The notes below the pieces were generated by a model. It was not told where the DNA came from, did no database searches, and saw only the letters and a program-made list of their open reading frames with translations. This document shows, one piece after another, positions 1 to 9,089 of a stretch of DNA of 40,687 nt; within the stretch, counting starts at the first letter, position 1, and each line of letters begins with the position of its first letter. Source of the stretch: Paraburkholderia aspalathi (GTDB taxonomy: Bacteria > Pseudomonadota > Gammaproteobacteria > Burkholderiales > Burkholderiaceae); assembly GCF_900116445.1 (NCBI RefSeq), contig NZ_FPBH01000054.1, positions 1 through 40,687 of the forward strand, in the 5' to 3' direction. Position numbers and translations under genes: made by a program.

Positions 1-163
1 AGGCTCCCTGCGCGATTGGCACGATGTCAGTGTGCGCCGACGATGGGGAGTCCAATCCGTTAAAAAGAAGCCAATTTTGGAGTTAATCCGTCGCCATCGA
101 AAGAACGAAAAATTTGCTAAAAATGGGGCCGGGCCGCGCCTCGCCCGACGGAATAGTGCGCGT

Positions 164-883
164 TTATATCGCCCTCAGATCAGGCAACAACCGGTCGAAC
201 TCCCGTTTCACTACGCCATAGCACTCGCACACACGCTTTTCGAGTCCCGGTCGATCCAGTACCTCGATGTGGCCGTGACCGTAGCGGATCAGCCCCGCGT
301 CCTGGAGTTTCAGCGCCGCTTCCGTCACGCCGGATCTGCGCACGCCAAGCATGTTGGCGATCAGTTCCTGTGTCATCTTCAGCTCGTTTGACGGCAGGCG
401 GTCCATGCTGAGCAGCAGCCAGCGGCACAATTGCTGGTCGATCGAATGATGCCGGTTGCAGACGGCGGTCTGGGCCATCTGTGTAATCAATGCCTGGGTA
501 TAACGCAGCAATAACCGCTGCACCGGGCCAGCGCGATGGAATTCCTCTTTCAGGATGCGCGCATCCAGTCGATACGCCCGTCCTGCGCTTTGCACGACTG
601 CCCGGTTTGGCGTTGTTTCACCGCCCATGAAGAGCGCAATACCGATGATCCCTTCGTTGCCCACAATTGCGATCTCGGCGGACGCGCCGTCCTCCATCAC
701 ATAGAGCAGCGAAACGATGGACGTTGTCGGAAAATAGACATGATCAAGGCGATCGCCAGACTCGTACACGACCTGCCCCAGGGGCATTTCGACCGGTACG
801 AGATGCGGCTCCACGCGCGCCCGCTCTGCTTCCGGCAGAACCGAAAGCAGGTGATTTTCTTTGGAATGTTGCTCGTTTTCCAT
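164..883 (-). CDS. Crp/Fnr family transcriptional regulator
   Basis: A 239-residue protein with the Crp/Fnr layout. Residues about 15-130 form a cyclic-nucleotide-binding-like beta roll, including the run VGNEGIIGIALFMGG. Residues about 150-225 are a winged helix (MTQELIANMLGVRRSGVTEA) of the kind that contacts DNA. There is no cysteine cluster of the FNR type at the N-terminus, so oxygen sensing through an iron-sulfur cluster is unlikely. The true ligand cannot be read from sequence. It probably acts as a cytoplasmic regulator of stress or metabolic genes. The gene stands alone, transcribed away from the small-gene cluster that begins near 1.2 kb. A deleted paralogue lies in the opposite orientation at 8847-9011. 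The family call is firm; the regulon is unknown. Confidence 0.9.
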   Translation of the reverse strand: MENEQHSKENHLLSVLPEAERARVEPHLVPVEMPLGQVVYESGDRLDHVYFPTTSIVSLLYVMEDGASAEIAIVGNEGIIGIALFMGGETTPNRAVVQSAGRAYRLDARILKEEFHRAGPVQRLLLRYTQALITQMAQTAVCNRHHSIDQQLCRWLLLSMDRLPSNELKMTQELIANMLGVRRSGVTEAALKLQDAGLIRYGHGHIEVLDRPGLEKRVCECYGVVKREFDRLLPDLRAI

Positions 884-1196
884 TTATCGCTCCCCGAAAT
901 CCCGTCCAGAAACTGCGCCGTTTTCGCAGAATTGTTCTTAACAGTATCAGGCATCAGCAGTAGTTGCATGAATGCGCCAGACGAATGGGGCGAGGACGTC
1001 GAACCAGAGTAAACCCTGTTTAAATTATAGTTCGCGTGCGTCTGGTGGTACGTCGCGACGCGCCACCGGCCACGCCTTAACGAGTCTGCGCGGATTGTGC
1101 GTTTGAACATAGACAGATCTCTGTACGTTGTCGTACCGCTTTCTGCCGCGCGTGCGCGTAGCGTGACTTCTATCGTTGACCAGCGCGGAGAAAATC
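884..1196. other. intergenic region between divergent genes
   Basis: This 313-base stretch separates the minus-strand Crp-like gene from the plus-strand SYLF gene and should hold both promoters. A 12-base palindrome, ACAGATCTCTGT, lies at 1113-1124, followed directly by GTACG-ttgt-CGTAC at 1122-1135. Both could be regulator sites, but I cannot name a protein for them. I see no convincing coding sequence: the reading frames that cross it are shadows of the flanking genes. Confidence 0.5.
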
Positions 1197-1787
1197 ATGC
1201 TTAGACGAACCTTTATCTGGAGCACATCCGGATCGCTTCTGGTGCTCGGCGCAGCGCTCTCAGGTTGCACTACCACCTCTTCTTCCGATGCGAGCCGCAG
1301 TCAGCAGATGGACAAGCGCCGCACCATCGATGCAGGCGTCGACTCGACTCTGACTCGCCTGTACGGTATGGCAAGCGGATCACGCGAACTGGTCGGCAAG
1401 GCGCACGGTGTACTGACGTTCCCGTCGGTGATCGATGCCGGCTTCGTGGTCGGCGGTCAGTATGGCGAAGGCTCCTTGCGCGTCGGCGGACACACGGTCG
1501 GCTACTACAGCACGGCGACCGGTTCGATCGGCTGGCAGATCGGCGCGCAATCGCGCGCAATCGTCTTCCTGTTCATGACCGACGAGTCGCTCAACCGCTT
1601 CCGTAGCAGGGACGGATGGTCGGCTGGCGGCGACGCCTCCGTGGCCCTGCTGAAAGTCGGTGCGAACGGCAATCTCGACACTAGCACCGCGACCGGGCAG
1701 GTCGACGCTTTCGTGTTGACCAACACTGGCCTGATGGCGGGCGCGTCGCTGGAAGGCACAAAAGTCACGCGGCTCACGTCGCTTTGA
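1197..1787 (+). CDS. SYLF/YSC84-domain lipoprotein
   Basis: A 196-residue lipoprotein. The N-terminus has arginines, a hydrophobic stretch and the lipobox LSGC near residue 22, so it should be exported, lipidated and membrane anchored. The remainder has the SYLF (YSC84-like) pattern: VLTFPSVIDAGFVVGGQYGEG, then a long region ending in GLMAGASLEG. SYLF domains bind lipids in eukaryotes; bacterial members are common, poorly characterised envelope proteins. ATG at 1197 is preferred over an upstream TTG at 1176 because GGAG at 1187-1190 is well spaced and the signal peptide then starts cleanly. It is the first of four small genes on this strand. Confidence 0.88.
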   Translation: MLRRTFIWSTSGSLLVLGAALSGCTTTSSSDASRSQQMDKRRTIDAGVDSTLTRLYGMASGSRELVGKAHGVLTFPSVIDAGFVVGGQYGEGSLRVGGHTVGYYSTATGSIGWQIGAQSRAIVFLFMTDESLNRFRSRDGWSAGGDASVALLKVGANGNLDTSTATGQVDAFVLTNTGLMAGASLEGTKVTRLTSL

Positions 1788-1847
1788 AATTGAGGCCGAG
1801 GGACGCGCGTGATGTGCGCCCTCGTCGAAACACAGGATAGAGAAACC

Positions 1848-2657
1848 ATGTTACGAAGCATACGAGACTTGCACGGAAGCACCGTTAGCGCAGTGGACGG
1901 CGACATCGGCTCAGTTAGCCAGGCCTATTTCGACGACGAGTCATGGGGTGTGCGCTACCTGGTGGTCGAAACAGGCAATTGGCTCAATGACCGGCAAGTG
2001 CTGGTTTCGCCGTATTCGGTGAAACACACCGATCCCGGATCGAGCGTCGTGCATGTCGGCCTCTCCCAGCAGCAAGTGAGGGACAGCCCAATGCTGGACG
2101 CCCACAAGCCGGTATCGCGGCAGCACGAGATCGAGTATCTGCGCTACTACAGCTATCCGACCTATTGGGGCGGCCCAAACCTGTGGGGGATGGGCGCCTA
2201 CCCGGCCTATGACCCAACAGGTGTAGCGCCTGACGCCCTGCCCGATGAGCCACCAGGGCCAACCCTTGATACGAGCAAACCGCAACCCGACGTCCATCTG
2301 CGTAGCACCGACGAGGTCAAGGGATACCACCTTAAGACGGCCGACGGCAGCATCGGTCACGTATCGGACTTCATTTACGACGACACCGACTGGGCGATTC
2401 GTTACCTGGTCGTAGAGACGCACAACTGGTGGCCCGGTGGCAAGGCCGTGCTCATCGCGATTCACTGGATAGACGAAGTCGACTGGTTCGATTCAACCGT
2501 ATCGACGAAATTGACGCGTGACGTCATCAAGAATAGCCCAGCTTATGACGACTCGATGCCGATCGACCGGCGTTACGAGGTCGTTCTGCACCAGTTTTAC
2601 GACAAGCATGGATATTGGTCGAACGCAGGCGCCGACGAGCCAGTCGCATCGGAATGA
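1848..2657 (+). CDS. PRC-barrel domain protein (two repeats)
   Basis: About 269 residues from the ATG at 1848, starting MLRSIRDLHGSTVSAVDGDI, a typical PRC-barrel opening. An in-frame ATG at 1809 would add 13 residues that look unlike the family. Two PRC-barrel-like copies are visible. The first covers roughly residues 1-75 and contains WGVRYLVVETGNW. The second covers roughly 150-230 and contains WAIRYLVVETHNWWPGGKAVL. They are joined by a Pro/Tyr-rich linker. PRC barrels are small beta barrels found in RNA-processing and photosystem proteins and in many stress proteins of unknown role. There is no signal peptide, so it is probably cytoplasmic. It sits 60 bases after the SYLF gene and may be co-transcribed. 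Confidence 0.85.
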   Translation: MLRSIRDLHGSTVSAVDGDIGSVSQAYFDDESWGVRYLVVETGNWLNDRQVLVSPYSVKHTDPGSSVVHVGLSQQQVRDSPMLDAHKPVSRQHEIEYLRYYSYPTYWGGPNLWGMGAYPAYDPTGVAPDALPDEPPGPTLDTSKPQPDVHLRSTDEVKGYHLKTADGSIGHVSDFIYDDTDWAIRYLVVETHNWWPGGKAVLIAIHWIDEVDWFDSTVSTKLTRDVIKNSPAYDDSMPIDRRYEVVLHQFYDKHGYWSNAGADEPVASE

Positions 2658-2751
2658 ACCGCCGCACGGACCACGGTCCTCATCAAATCCGGACCGTGCC
2701 AGATCAACCGAAAACGAGAACCTTCAAAGGCGTTTAAGGCGGGAGCAGGTC

Positions 2752-2985
2752 ATGAGGCAGAACATTCAGAAATTGTATCAAGCCCGTATCCATACATTCA
2801 CCCCCGAATGTCAGGAACTACAGGACGGGACATTCGATTTTCATCTTCGGCATGCTGTTGAAGGCTGCCTTCCTTCGGCCGACAAGCACTACGACGTCGG
2901 CGTTTTTGCGACGAGCAAGGACGGCTATGCGGCAGCACTTGCGTACGGCGACAAATACATTGCGGAACATAAGTTCGGAATATAG
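2752..2985 (+). CDS. small conserved-looking protein, unknown
   Basis: A 77-residue ORF from ATG 2752, with a ribosome binding site GGGAG at 2741-2745. The reading frame is open further upstream, but that part overlaps the PRC-barrel gene out of frame and is not protein-like. The product has balanced composition, no signal peptide and no membrane segment. It ends KDGYAAALAYGDKYIAEHKF, which looks like a folded alpha/beta domain. I do not recognise a family. Its place between the PRC-barrel gene and another small gene suggests a general stress role, but that is inference only. Confidence 0.6.
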   Translation: MRQNIQKLYQARIHTFTPECQELQDGTFDFHLRHAVEGCLPSADKHYDVGVFATSKDGYAAALAYGDKYIAEHKFGI

Positions 2986-3072
2986 CAGCGCCGACTGTTA
3001 TCGATGACCCGCGAGATTTACCAGCAGCGACGACGGCCAATGTGGCTGTCGTTTACTCAAACGGGCGACACC

Positions 3073-3291
3073 ATGGCGGAAAGAATCATCTCAAGCACAA
3101 CACATGACGCTTACATGACAGTCAGAGACCATATTGCCGATGGCTGGGTGGCGAGCGTGTGTGTCGTTCCGAAGGGCGCAGCGAAGAGCAACGAACCCAT
3201 CATCAAACTCGACACTTTCTTCGAACGTGAAGATGCTGCATGGGAATCGGCCGAGACGCTTGCACGTGCCGAACTCAACAACCTGAAATAG
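3073..3291 (+). CDS. small protein of unknown function
   Basis: A 72-residue ORF from ATG 3073 (MAERIISSTTHDAYMTVRDH). A start at 3004 would add 23 residues rich in Arg and Gln and is less likely. The product is acidic at its C-terminus, has no signal or membrane segment, and contains a single plausible alpha/beta fold with the run GWVASVCVVPKGAAKSNEP. The ORF ends 51 bases before the convergent alcohol dehydrogenase. It follows the previous small gene by 87 bases. No family recognised. Confidence 0.5.
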   Translation: MAERIISSTTHDAYMTVRDHIADGWVASVCVVPKGAAKSNEPIIKLDTFFEREDAAWESAETLARAELNNLK

Positions 3292-3342
3292 CGCAGTGGC
3301 GCAAATACGCGCGCCAAGTGCCGCTTCCCAAGGGGCGACCGG

Positions 3343-4380
3343 CTATGCCGAGATGATCACCTTCAGCGCGCGCGTGTCCGCAGCACGCTCGAAGGTCTCG
3401 TAAGCGTCGAGAATCTGATCGAGCCTGAAGCGGTGCGTAATCAGAAGGCTGGCGTCGAGCTTGCGGGCGCGCAACGTATCCATCAGCATCGGTGTACTGA
3501 CGGTATCGACCAGCCGCGTGGTGATGGTGATGTTTCGGTCCCACAGATGCTCCAGATGAAGATCCACCTTCACGCCATGCACTCCGACATTCGCAATCGT
3601 CCCGCCCGGCGCGATGATAGCCTCGCACAATTCAAAGGTAGCCGGAATGCCGACCGCCTCTATTGCGGTATCGACGCCGCGGTCGGCCGTGAGTTTCATG
3701 ATCGCCTTCACCGCATTGCCATCCGCGTTGTTGATCACCGCGGTCGCACCGAAGCGCTTTGCGGTCTCTAGCCGGTTATCGTCCAGATCGATCATGATGA
3801 TTTCGGCGGGAGAATAGAAACGGGCGGTGAGCAATGCCGCAAGCCCGATCGGCCCGCTGCCGACAATAGCCACGATGCTGCCGGGCTGCACCCTCCCATT
3901 GAGTACACCGCACTCGAAGCCCGTCGGCAGGATATCGCTCAGCATCACCAGCGCTTCTTCGTCGGCGCCGTCGGGAATCCGGTAAAGACTGGTATCCGCG
4001 TGCGGAATCCGCACGAACTCGGCCTGCGTGCCGTCGATCCTGTTGCCAAGAATCCAGCCGCCGCTGACACAATGGGAATACATGAGTTTGCGGCAGTACA
4101 TGCACTTACCGCATGCGCTGATGCAAGAAATCAGGACGCGTTCGCCTGGCTTGAACGCCGTGACGCCTGCGCCGACCCGCTCGATTACGCCTGTACCTTC
4201 ATGGCCGAGCACGCGGCCGGGCTGACAGGTCGCGACGTCGCCCTTGAGAATGTGCAGGTCCGTGCCGCAAATTGTCGTCTTGCTGATCTTGACGATGGCG
4301 TCGGTGGACGCCTCGATCTCGGGTTTGGGCCGTTCTTCAACAGCCTTCTTGCCAGCACCAAGATAAACGAATGCTTTCAT
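3343..4380 (-). CDS. zinc-dependent alcohol dehydrogenase
   Basis: A 345-residue medium-chain dehydrogenase that should oxidise an alcohol or reduce an aldehyde with NAD(P). Catalytic zinc ligands are Cys38 (ICGTD) and His60-Glu61 (GHEGTG). The structural zinc is held by Cys90, Cys93, Cys96 and Cys104. The nucleotide-binding loop reads GSGPIGLAALL, followed by an acidic IDLDDNR, which favours NAD over NADP. The start at 4380 (MKAFVYLGAGK) has a GGAG ribosome binding site on the minus strand about 9 bases upstream. The frame is open to 4575, but that extension overlaps the kinase gene and is arginine-rich, non-protein-like sequence. It lies downstream of the sensor kinase on the same strand. 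Confidence 0.92.
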   Translation of the reverse strand: MKAFVYLGAGKKAVEERPKPEIEASTDAIVKISKTTICGTDLHILKGDVATCQPGRVLGHEGTGVIERVGAGVTAFKPGERVLISCISACGKCMYCRKLMYSHCVSGGWILGNRIDGTQAEFVRIPHADTSLYRIPDGADEEALVMLSDILPTGFECGVLNGRVQPGSIVAIVGSGPIGLAALLTARFYSPAEIIMIDLDDNRLETAKRFGATAVINNADGNAVKAIMKLTADRGVDTAIEAVGIPATFELCEAIIAPGGTIANVGVHGVKVDLHLEHLWDRNITITTRLVDTVSTPMLMDTLRARKLDASLLITHRFRLDQILDAYETFERAADTRALKVIISA

Positions 4381-4540
4381 TGTAGGTAACTCCGGTTGCA
4401 TTGGATCGGCCCGTACGCAGTGGTTCATGTCTGTTCGGGCGGTTGAACTGACGCGCGACTGTCGTCGCTTGAACCCACTCTGCCGTGTCACCCGGAGAAA
4501 GTCGGTACGGTGGCGGACCGCGTGGTGGCCGAGGGAACCT

Positions 4541-7500
4541 CTACGTGCGTGGCGTCCCCTGCGTCCCTGCGCCAAATAAGCGGATCAAGGCTTCATAGTC
4601 GACCGGCTTGGTCAGATGATGGTCGAACCCCGCCTCGACTGATTTGATGCGATCCGCCGGCAGTCCGTATCCCGTGACGGCCACCAGGATCACATTTCGA
4701 TTTGCCCCGGATTCGCGTAGCCTTCTCGCTACTTCGTATCCGTCCATGCCTGAGAGTCCGATGTCGAGAAGTACGAAGTCAGGGTTGAAGGCCGCCGCAG
4801 CGCTGAGTCCCGAAACACCGTCTATGCGCGTCTCGACCTGATGCCCCTCATTGGCGAGAAGCATGCCCAACGCCTCACTCGCATCGGCGTTGTCATCAAC
4901 AATCAGAATCCGCTGCGGGCGGGCGGTGACAGGTGCCGGCTGCAAACTGATCCGATCTCCGGGGACGGGTCCCGGATCGAGAGGCAGATCGACGACAAAC
5001 TCACTGCCCGTCTTGCCGTCGCTAATGGCCCGAACCGAACCGCCATGCAACTCGACCAGTCGCCGCGCCACGGACAGGCCAACACCCAGGCCGTTGTTGC
5101 GCTGGCTATTGGACGCGGGCCCCTGGACAAACATGTCGAAAAGACTCCCGAGCATCGAGGACGGGATACCTCTCCCGTTGTCTTTGATGCTGAGCGAAAG
5201 CCGATGCGCCGCTGTGGTCGCCCGCAACTGTATGGAGCCGCCCGGCGCGGTGTATTTCGCCGCATTGATTACGATGTTCTCGATGACCTGCGACAGGCGG
5301 GTCGGGTCAGCGTTTAGCCAGATGGGTTCTTCCGGCAGGGAAACGGACAATGAATGGCGACGCTCATCGACGATCGGCTGGCAGACTTCGATGGCGCTCT
5401 GAACGATTGTTTTAAGGAGAACCGTCTGTCGGTTCAACTCGATGCTGCCACTCGTTATCCGGGTGATATCGAGCATGTCGTTCACGAGGTGCATCATTGC
5501 GCGCCCCTGCCTTTGAATGACGCCAGCGGCCCAGTCCTTCTGCGTGACTGGGACCGTTTCCGACACGAGCAGATTTCCGGCGGAAACCAGCGCTGCAAGT
5601 GGATTGCGCAACTCATGGCCGAGCATGGCCAGAAATTCGTTTTTTCGCCGGTCGGCGACCGCCAGCTGTTCGGCACGCTCGCGAAGGTGAGCATTGCTCA
5701 CGCTGCGGTTGACGAGATCGCGCTCAGTTGATGACACCGCAATAGCGTTGCCCGCGTCGTCCGACAGAACCGACAGCGTGAGCCAGATATCAACCACGCG
5801 TCCGTCCTTCGTGACCCGCTGTGTCTCGTAGGAATGCAGCGCCTCATTGTGCTCAGCGTGGTGGATGAAGTCGAGATGATCCTGCCTGGCACCGCGTGGG
5901 ACCAGGTCGGAGACGGTCATACGCAACGCTTCAGTCTCGCTATAGCCGTACATCGCGCTAGCCGCGCGGTTCCAGGCGAGAAAACGGCCTTTGAGGTCGA
6001 ATACCGTCACGGCGTCGTTCGAATCCTGAACCACGGCGGCAAGGCGCCGGGCACGTTCGTCGGACAGCTTGACCTGGGTGATATCGGTCCATGTGACCAC
6101 GACGCCAGCAGGCGGCATTCCGCGAACCGCAATGTAGGGCGTAATGCGGCGGACATACCATTCCGCGGTCGCGGTTTCGATTTCCTTTTCCACCTTCTCG
6201 TTGAGGCCCAGAAGTATCCTGTCGACCTCCTCCGGCAACGCGTTGCCGAGCGGGTTGCCGAGAACCTCTACGATCCTGCGCCCGATGTCCGGCGGCGCAA
6301 GTCCCAGGATCCTCGCCGCGCTGGGCGTAAACCGTTTGATCAGACCCTGCCTGTCGAGAAGCAGTGTTGATATTTCCGTGCTGGCAAGCAGATTCGTGAC
6401 GTCCTCACTGAGAACCTCCAACTGATGGACCTTCTGCTCGAGCTGGGAATTGACGACATTCAATTGCTCGTTGACCGCCTGTAGCTCCTCTTTCGACGTT
6501 TCGAGCTCTTCGTTCGCGGAGCGCAGTTCCTCATTCATCGAAAGGATTTCTTCGTTCGATACCCGCAATTCGCTATTGCTCTCCTCCAGTTCCTCGATTG
6601 TGCTGCCAAGCTCCACCTGCGTTGTGCGAAGCTCGCTCTCGAGATGCCAGAGGTCGGAATCCGCGCCGGAGGGCGCCGTCGACGCAGGCCGGTCGGCCGT
6701 CGGCAACCTCGCGAAGATGACAAGCAATGCCTTGCCGGCATGCATCGTGTCGAACGGTCGCGTCACCGTGATTTTCACCGCGGGCGCACCACCGTCAGCG
6801 ACGATTTCACTGACCGGCGAGGCTGCCTGGTCCTGGACCGCCCGGCGCAATACAATCCGCAGCTTGAGGCGCAGGCCGTCGCGCGCCATGTCGAGAATAT
6901 TGCCGGTTGGCTCACCTGCCGGCTGCGTCAGGTATTCGTCCGTCGAGCCGCTCACGTAGAGCACCTGGTGAGCAGAATTGATCAGCACGGAGGCGGCATG
7001 GTGCTCTTCCAGCAGCGTGGCGTTGACCAGTTCCGCGTAACCTTTGCTGCGGACACCAACGCGGCTTGCGGGCGGGAATTCCTCGCGGCGCGCCGTACTT
7101 GCGGAAAACCGGTAGCCAGTGACAGCCGGTGCGATGACCGGACTGCGCTGGTAAATACGCCAGGCTCTTGACACCTCCTGGAACTGGGTGGAATCGGGAT
7201 CGGTACTTTCCGATCGTCCCAGAAACAGGTAGCGCTTCGGATTGAGCGCGAAGTGGAATAACTCAAATACCCGCTGCTGGGCTTCGGGCTCGAGGTAGAT
7301 CAGCAGGTTCCGGCAACTGATCAGATCGACGCGGGAAAACGGTGGATCAGCAATAAGGTTCTGCGGGGTGAACAGAACCGTTTCGCGAAGTTCCTGCCGG
7401 ATCTGGAATCCATCGCTGTGCGTCTGAAAGAAACGCTCGAGCCGCGCTTCACCCACTGGTGACGCGACGCTGGCCGAATAGATGCCCTGGCGTGCGCGTC

Positions 7501-8578
7501 CCAGCGCAACGCGGTTCACGTCGGAGGCAAGGATCATGAACGGCCGCGTCACCCGGCGCTTCTCGATCTCCTCGGTCAGCAGCATGGCCATCGAATAGGC
7601 TTCTTCGCCCGTTGCGCATCCCGGCACCCATACACGAATCGGCTGCTCGCTCTGCGGCTCCTCCAGCAGAACGCTCAGCACGCGTTCGGACAGTGCGGTC
7701 CAAGCATCAGGATCGCGGAAGAACTCCGTCACACCGATCATCATATCGAGACTGAGTGCCTGAGCCTCCTCGGGCGAGGCCGACAGGACGCCGCAATAGG
7801 CATCAAGGCTATCAATCCGGTTGACCGCCATGCGGCGGGCAATGCGACGCTGAAGCGTTCCCCGTTTGTAGCCCCTGAAATCTGATCCGGCAGCCGCAAG
7901 CGCCCTGAGCACCGGTTCAAGATCGACCGGCCGCGCGGCATCCAAGGCGGCCTGTGACGTCCCTGCCGTGGATCGTGTGATGTAATCGAACAGCGCAGCA
8001 GGCATGTTTTCAACCGGCAGCACATAATCGACCAACCCCGTTGCGATTGCATGGCCAGGCATTGCGCTGTGCTCCGCCGTGTCAGGCGTTTGCGCCATGA
8101 CCATGCCGCCCTCGGCCTTGATCGCTCTCAGGCCCGCTGAACCGTCTGCGTTCGCGCCGGTGAGCACGATCCCGATAGCGCGATCGTGCTGGTCAGCGGC
8201 CAGCGAAGTGAAGAACGCGTCGATCGGCATGGGGATTGCTGGACGATCAACGGCTGCACGCAGCCTGAACGCGTCTTGCTCGATAACAACCGACACCTTC
8301 GGCGGGATGACATAGACGTGCCCCGCACGCGGTATTGCGCCGTCCTCAATCGCCGACACAGGCAAAGCCGTGTCTTTCGCCAGCAACCCCGGGAGATGAC
8401 TCTCGGCGCCTGGAGCCAGGTGGACAACGACCACGAAGGCAACGTCGGCCGGAATTTCGGAAGCCGCCCTGAAAAACAGGCTCAGCGCATGAAGGCCACC
8501 GGCCGACGCACCGATTGCGACTATGCGGGGAGCGACGACCAGCCCTGGCGCAGCAGAAGTGTTATTGGAATCATTCAT
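4541..8578 (-). CDS. CheB-CheR-PAS hybrid histidine kinase with receiver
   Basis: A 1345-residue multidomain signalling protein. Residues about 15-195 are a CheB methylesterase domain with Ser25 (GASAGG), His53 and Asp145 (GANADG) as the expected triad. Residues about 215-480 are a CheR methyltransferase with the SAM loop VPGCATGEEAYSM at 318-330. A Glu/Asn-rich coiled coil spans about 645-725. Two PAS domains follow (about 730-835 and 845-955). A HisKA domain has His988 (MLGHELRNP), then an ATPase domain (NAAKYTAPG, DNGRGIP, GLGVGLSVARRL). The C-terminus is a receiver with Asp1272 (VLLDIGLSGMDG) and Lys in LTKPV. It should be soluble: no membrane segment is seen. All catalytic residues look intact. 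Such CheB/CheR-PAS kinases are known in proteobacteria, but their partners are rarely defined. Confidence 0.93.
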   Translation of the reverse strand: MNDSNNTSAAPGLVVAPRIVAIGASAGGLHALSLFFRAASEIPADVAFVVVVHLAPGAESHLPGLLAKDTALPVSAIEDGAIPRAGHVYVIPPKVSVVIEQDAFRLRAAVDRPAIPMPIDAFFTSLAADQHDRAIGIVLTGANADGSAGLRAIKAEGGMVMAQTPDTAEHSAMPGHAIATGLVDYVLPVENMPAALFDYITRSTAGTSQAALDAARPVDLEPVLRALAAAGSDFRGYKRGTLQRRIARRMAVNRIDSLDAYCGVLSASPEEAQALSLDMMIGVTEFFRDPDAWTALSERVLSVLLEEPQSEQPIRVWVPGCATGEEAYSMAMLLTEEIEKRRVTRPFMILASDVNRVALGRARQGIYSASVASPVGEARLERFFQTHSDGFQIRQELRETVLFTPQNLIADPPFSRVDLISCRNLLIYLEPEAQQRVFELFHFALNPKRYLFLGRSESTDPDSTQFQEVSRAWRIYQRSPVIAPAVTGYRFSASTARREEFPPASRVGVRSKGYAELVNATLLEEHHAASVLINSAHQVLYVSGSTDEYLTQPAGEPTGNILDMARDGLRLKLRIVLRRAVQDQAASPVSEIVADGGAPAVKITVTRPFDTMHAGKALLVIFARLPTADRPASTAPSGADSDLWHLESELRTTQVELGSTIEELEESNSELRVSNEEILSMNEELRSANEELETSKEELQAVNEQLNVVNSQLEQKVHQLEVLSEDVTNLLASTEISTLLLDRQGLIKRFTPSAARILGLAPPDIGRRIVEVLGNPLGNALPEEVDRILLGLNEKVEKEIETATAEWYVRRITPYIAVRGMPPAGVVVTWTDITQVKLSDERARRLAAVVQDSNDAVTVFDLKGRFLAWNRAASAMYGYSETEALRMTVSDLVPRGARQDHLDFIHHAEHNEALHSYETQRVTKDGRVVDIWLTLSVLSDDAGNAIAVSSTERDLVNRSVSNAHLRERAEQLAVADRRKNEFLAMLGHELRNPLAALVSAGNLLVSETVPVTQKDWAAGVIQRQGRAMMHLVNDMLDITRITSGSIELNRQTVLLKTIVQSAIEVCQPIVDERRHSLSVSLPEEPIWLNADPTRLSQVIENIVINAAKYTAPGGSIQLRATTAAHRLSLSIKDNGRGIPSSMLGSLFDMFVQGPASNSQRNNGLGVGLSVARRLVELHGGSVRAISDGKTGSEFVVDLPLDPGPVPGDRISLQPAPVTARPQRILIVDDNADASEALGMLLANEGHQVETRIDGVSGLSAAAAFNPDFVLLDIGLSGMDGYEVARRLRESGANRNVILVAVTGYGLPADRIKSVEAGFDHHLTKPVDYEALIRLFGAGTQGTPRT

Positions 8579-8846
8579 GGCGCCACGCTGGAGACGACTG
8601 CTGGATCGCCAGTGTAGCGCCTATTACGCGGCGGCTGATCGAACTTCAGGCGCAGGGGCATTCAGCTTTTATCGTCCAGCGTCGCAAACGGACCCGGCGA
8701 GGACGCGTTTGATGTGAAAACAGACTCGCGCTCCCATGCTCGCCGTACTATGCGCCGTGCTTCCAATATCCTCATCGTTGTGTCACGCACAGAAACAGAT
8801 CGGCAACACGGTGCGGTTTCCAGACAGTCTGCGAGGAATGCGGCAA

Positions 8847-9011
8847 ATGTTGAAGGAAGACAATCGAACCGGTAATCACCTTCTTGCGGTGCTGGACGAG
8901 TCGGAGTGGGCACGCGTCGCCCCGCATCTGGTCGAAAAGCGCGCGTGCGAGTGCTATCGCGTTGTCAGGAAAGAGTGCGAAAGACTGCTGCCTGATCTGA
9001 AGGCGATGTGA
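8847..9011 (+). pseudogene. internally deleted Crp/Fnr paralogue (54 codons)
   Basis: A 54-codon in-frame ORF that joins the two ends of a Crp-like regulator related to the one at 164-883. Residues 10-28 (NHLLAVLDESEWARVAPHL) match its N-terminus, and residues 30-54 (EKRACECYRVVRKECERLLP and on to the end) match its last 25 residues. About 183 codons, including the nucleotide-binding roll and the DNA-binding helices, are missing. The join falls at TCGAAA, which occurs at both matching positions in the intact gene, so a microhomology deletion is plausible. The frame is kept, so a small peptide could still be made, but no regulatory domain remains. Confidence 0.8.
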
Positions 9012-9089
9012 CGGTTCCAATTTCTACGAAGCTGGCGGGAACGCGCTTCCTGTACAGATCAACCTCCCTCCGCAAAAAGAAAAACCGCC

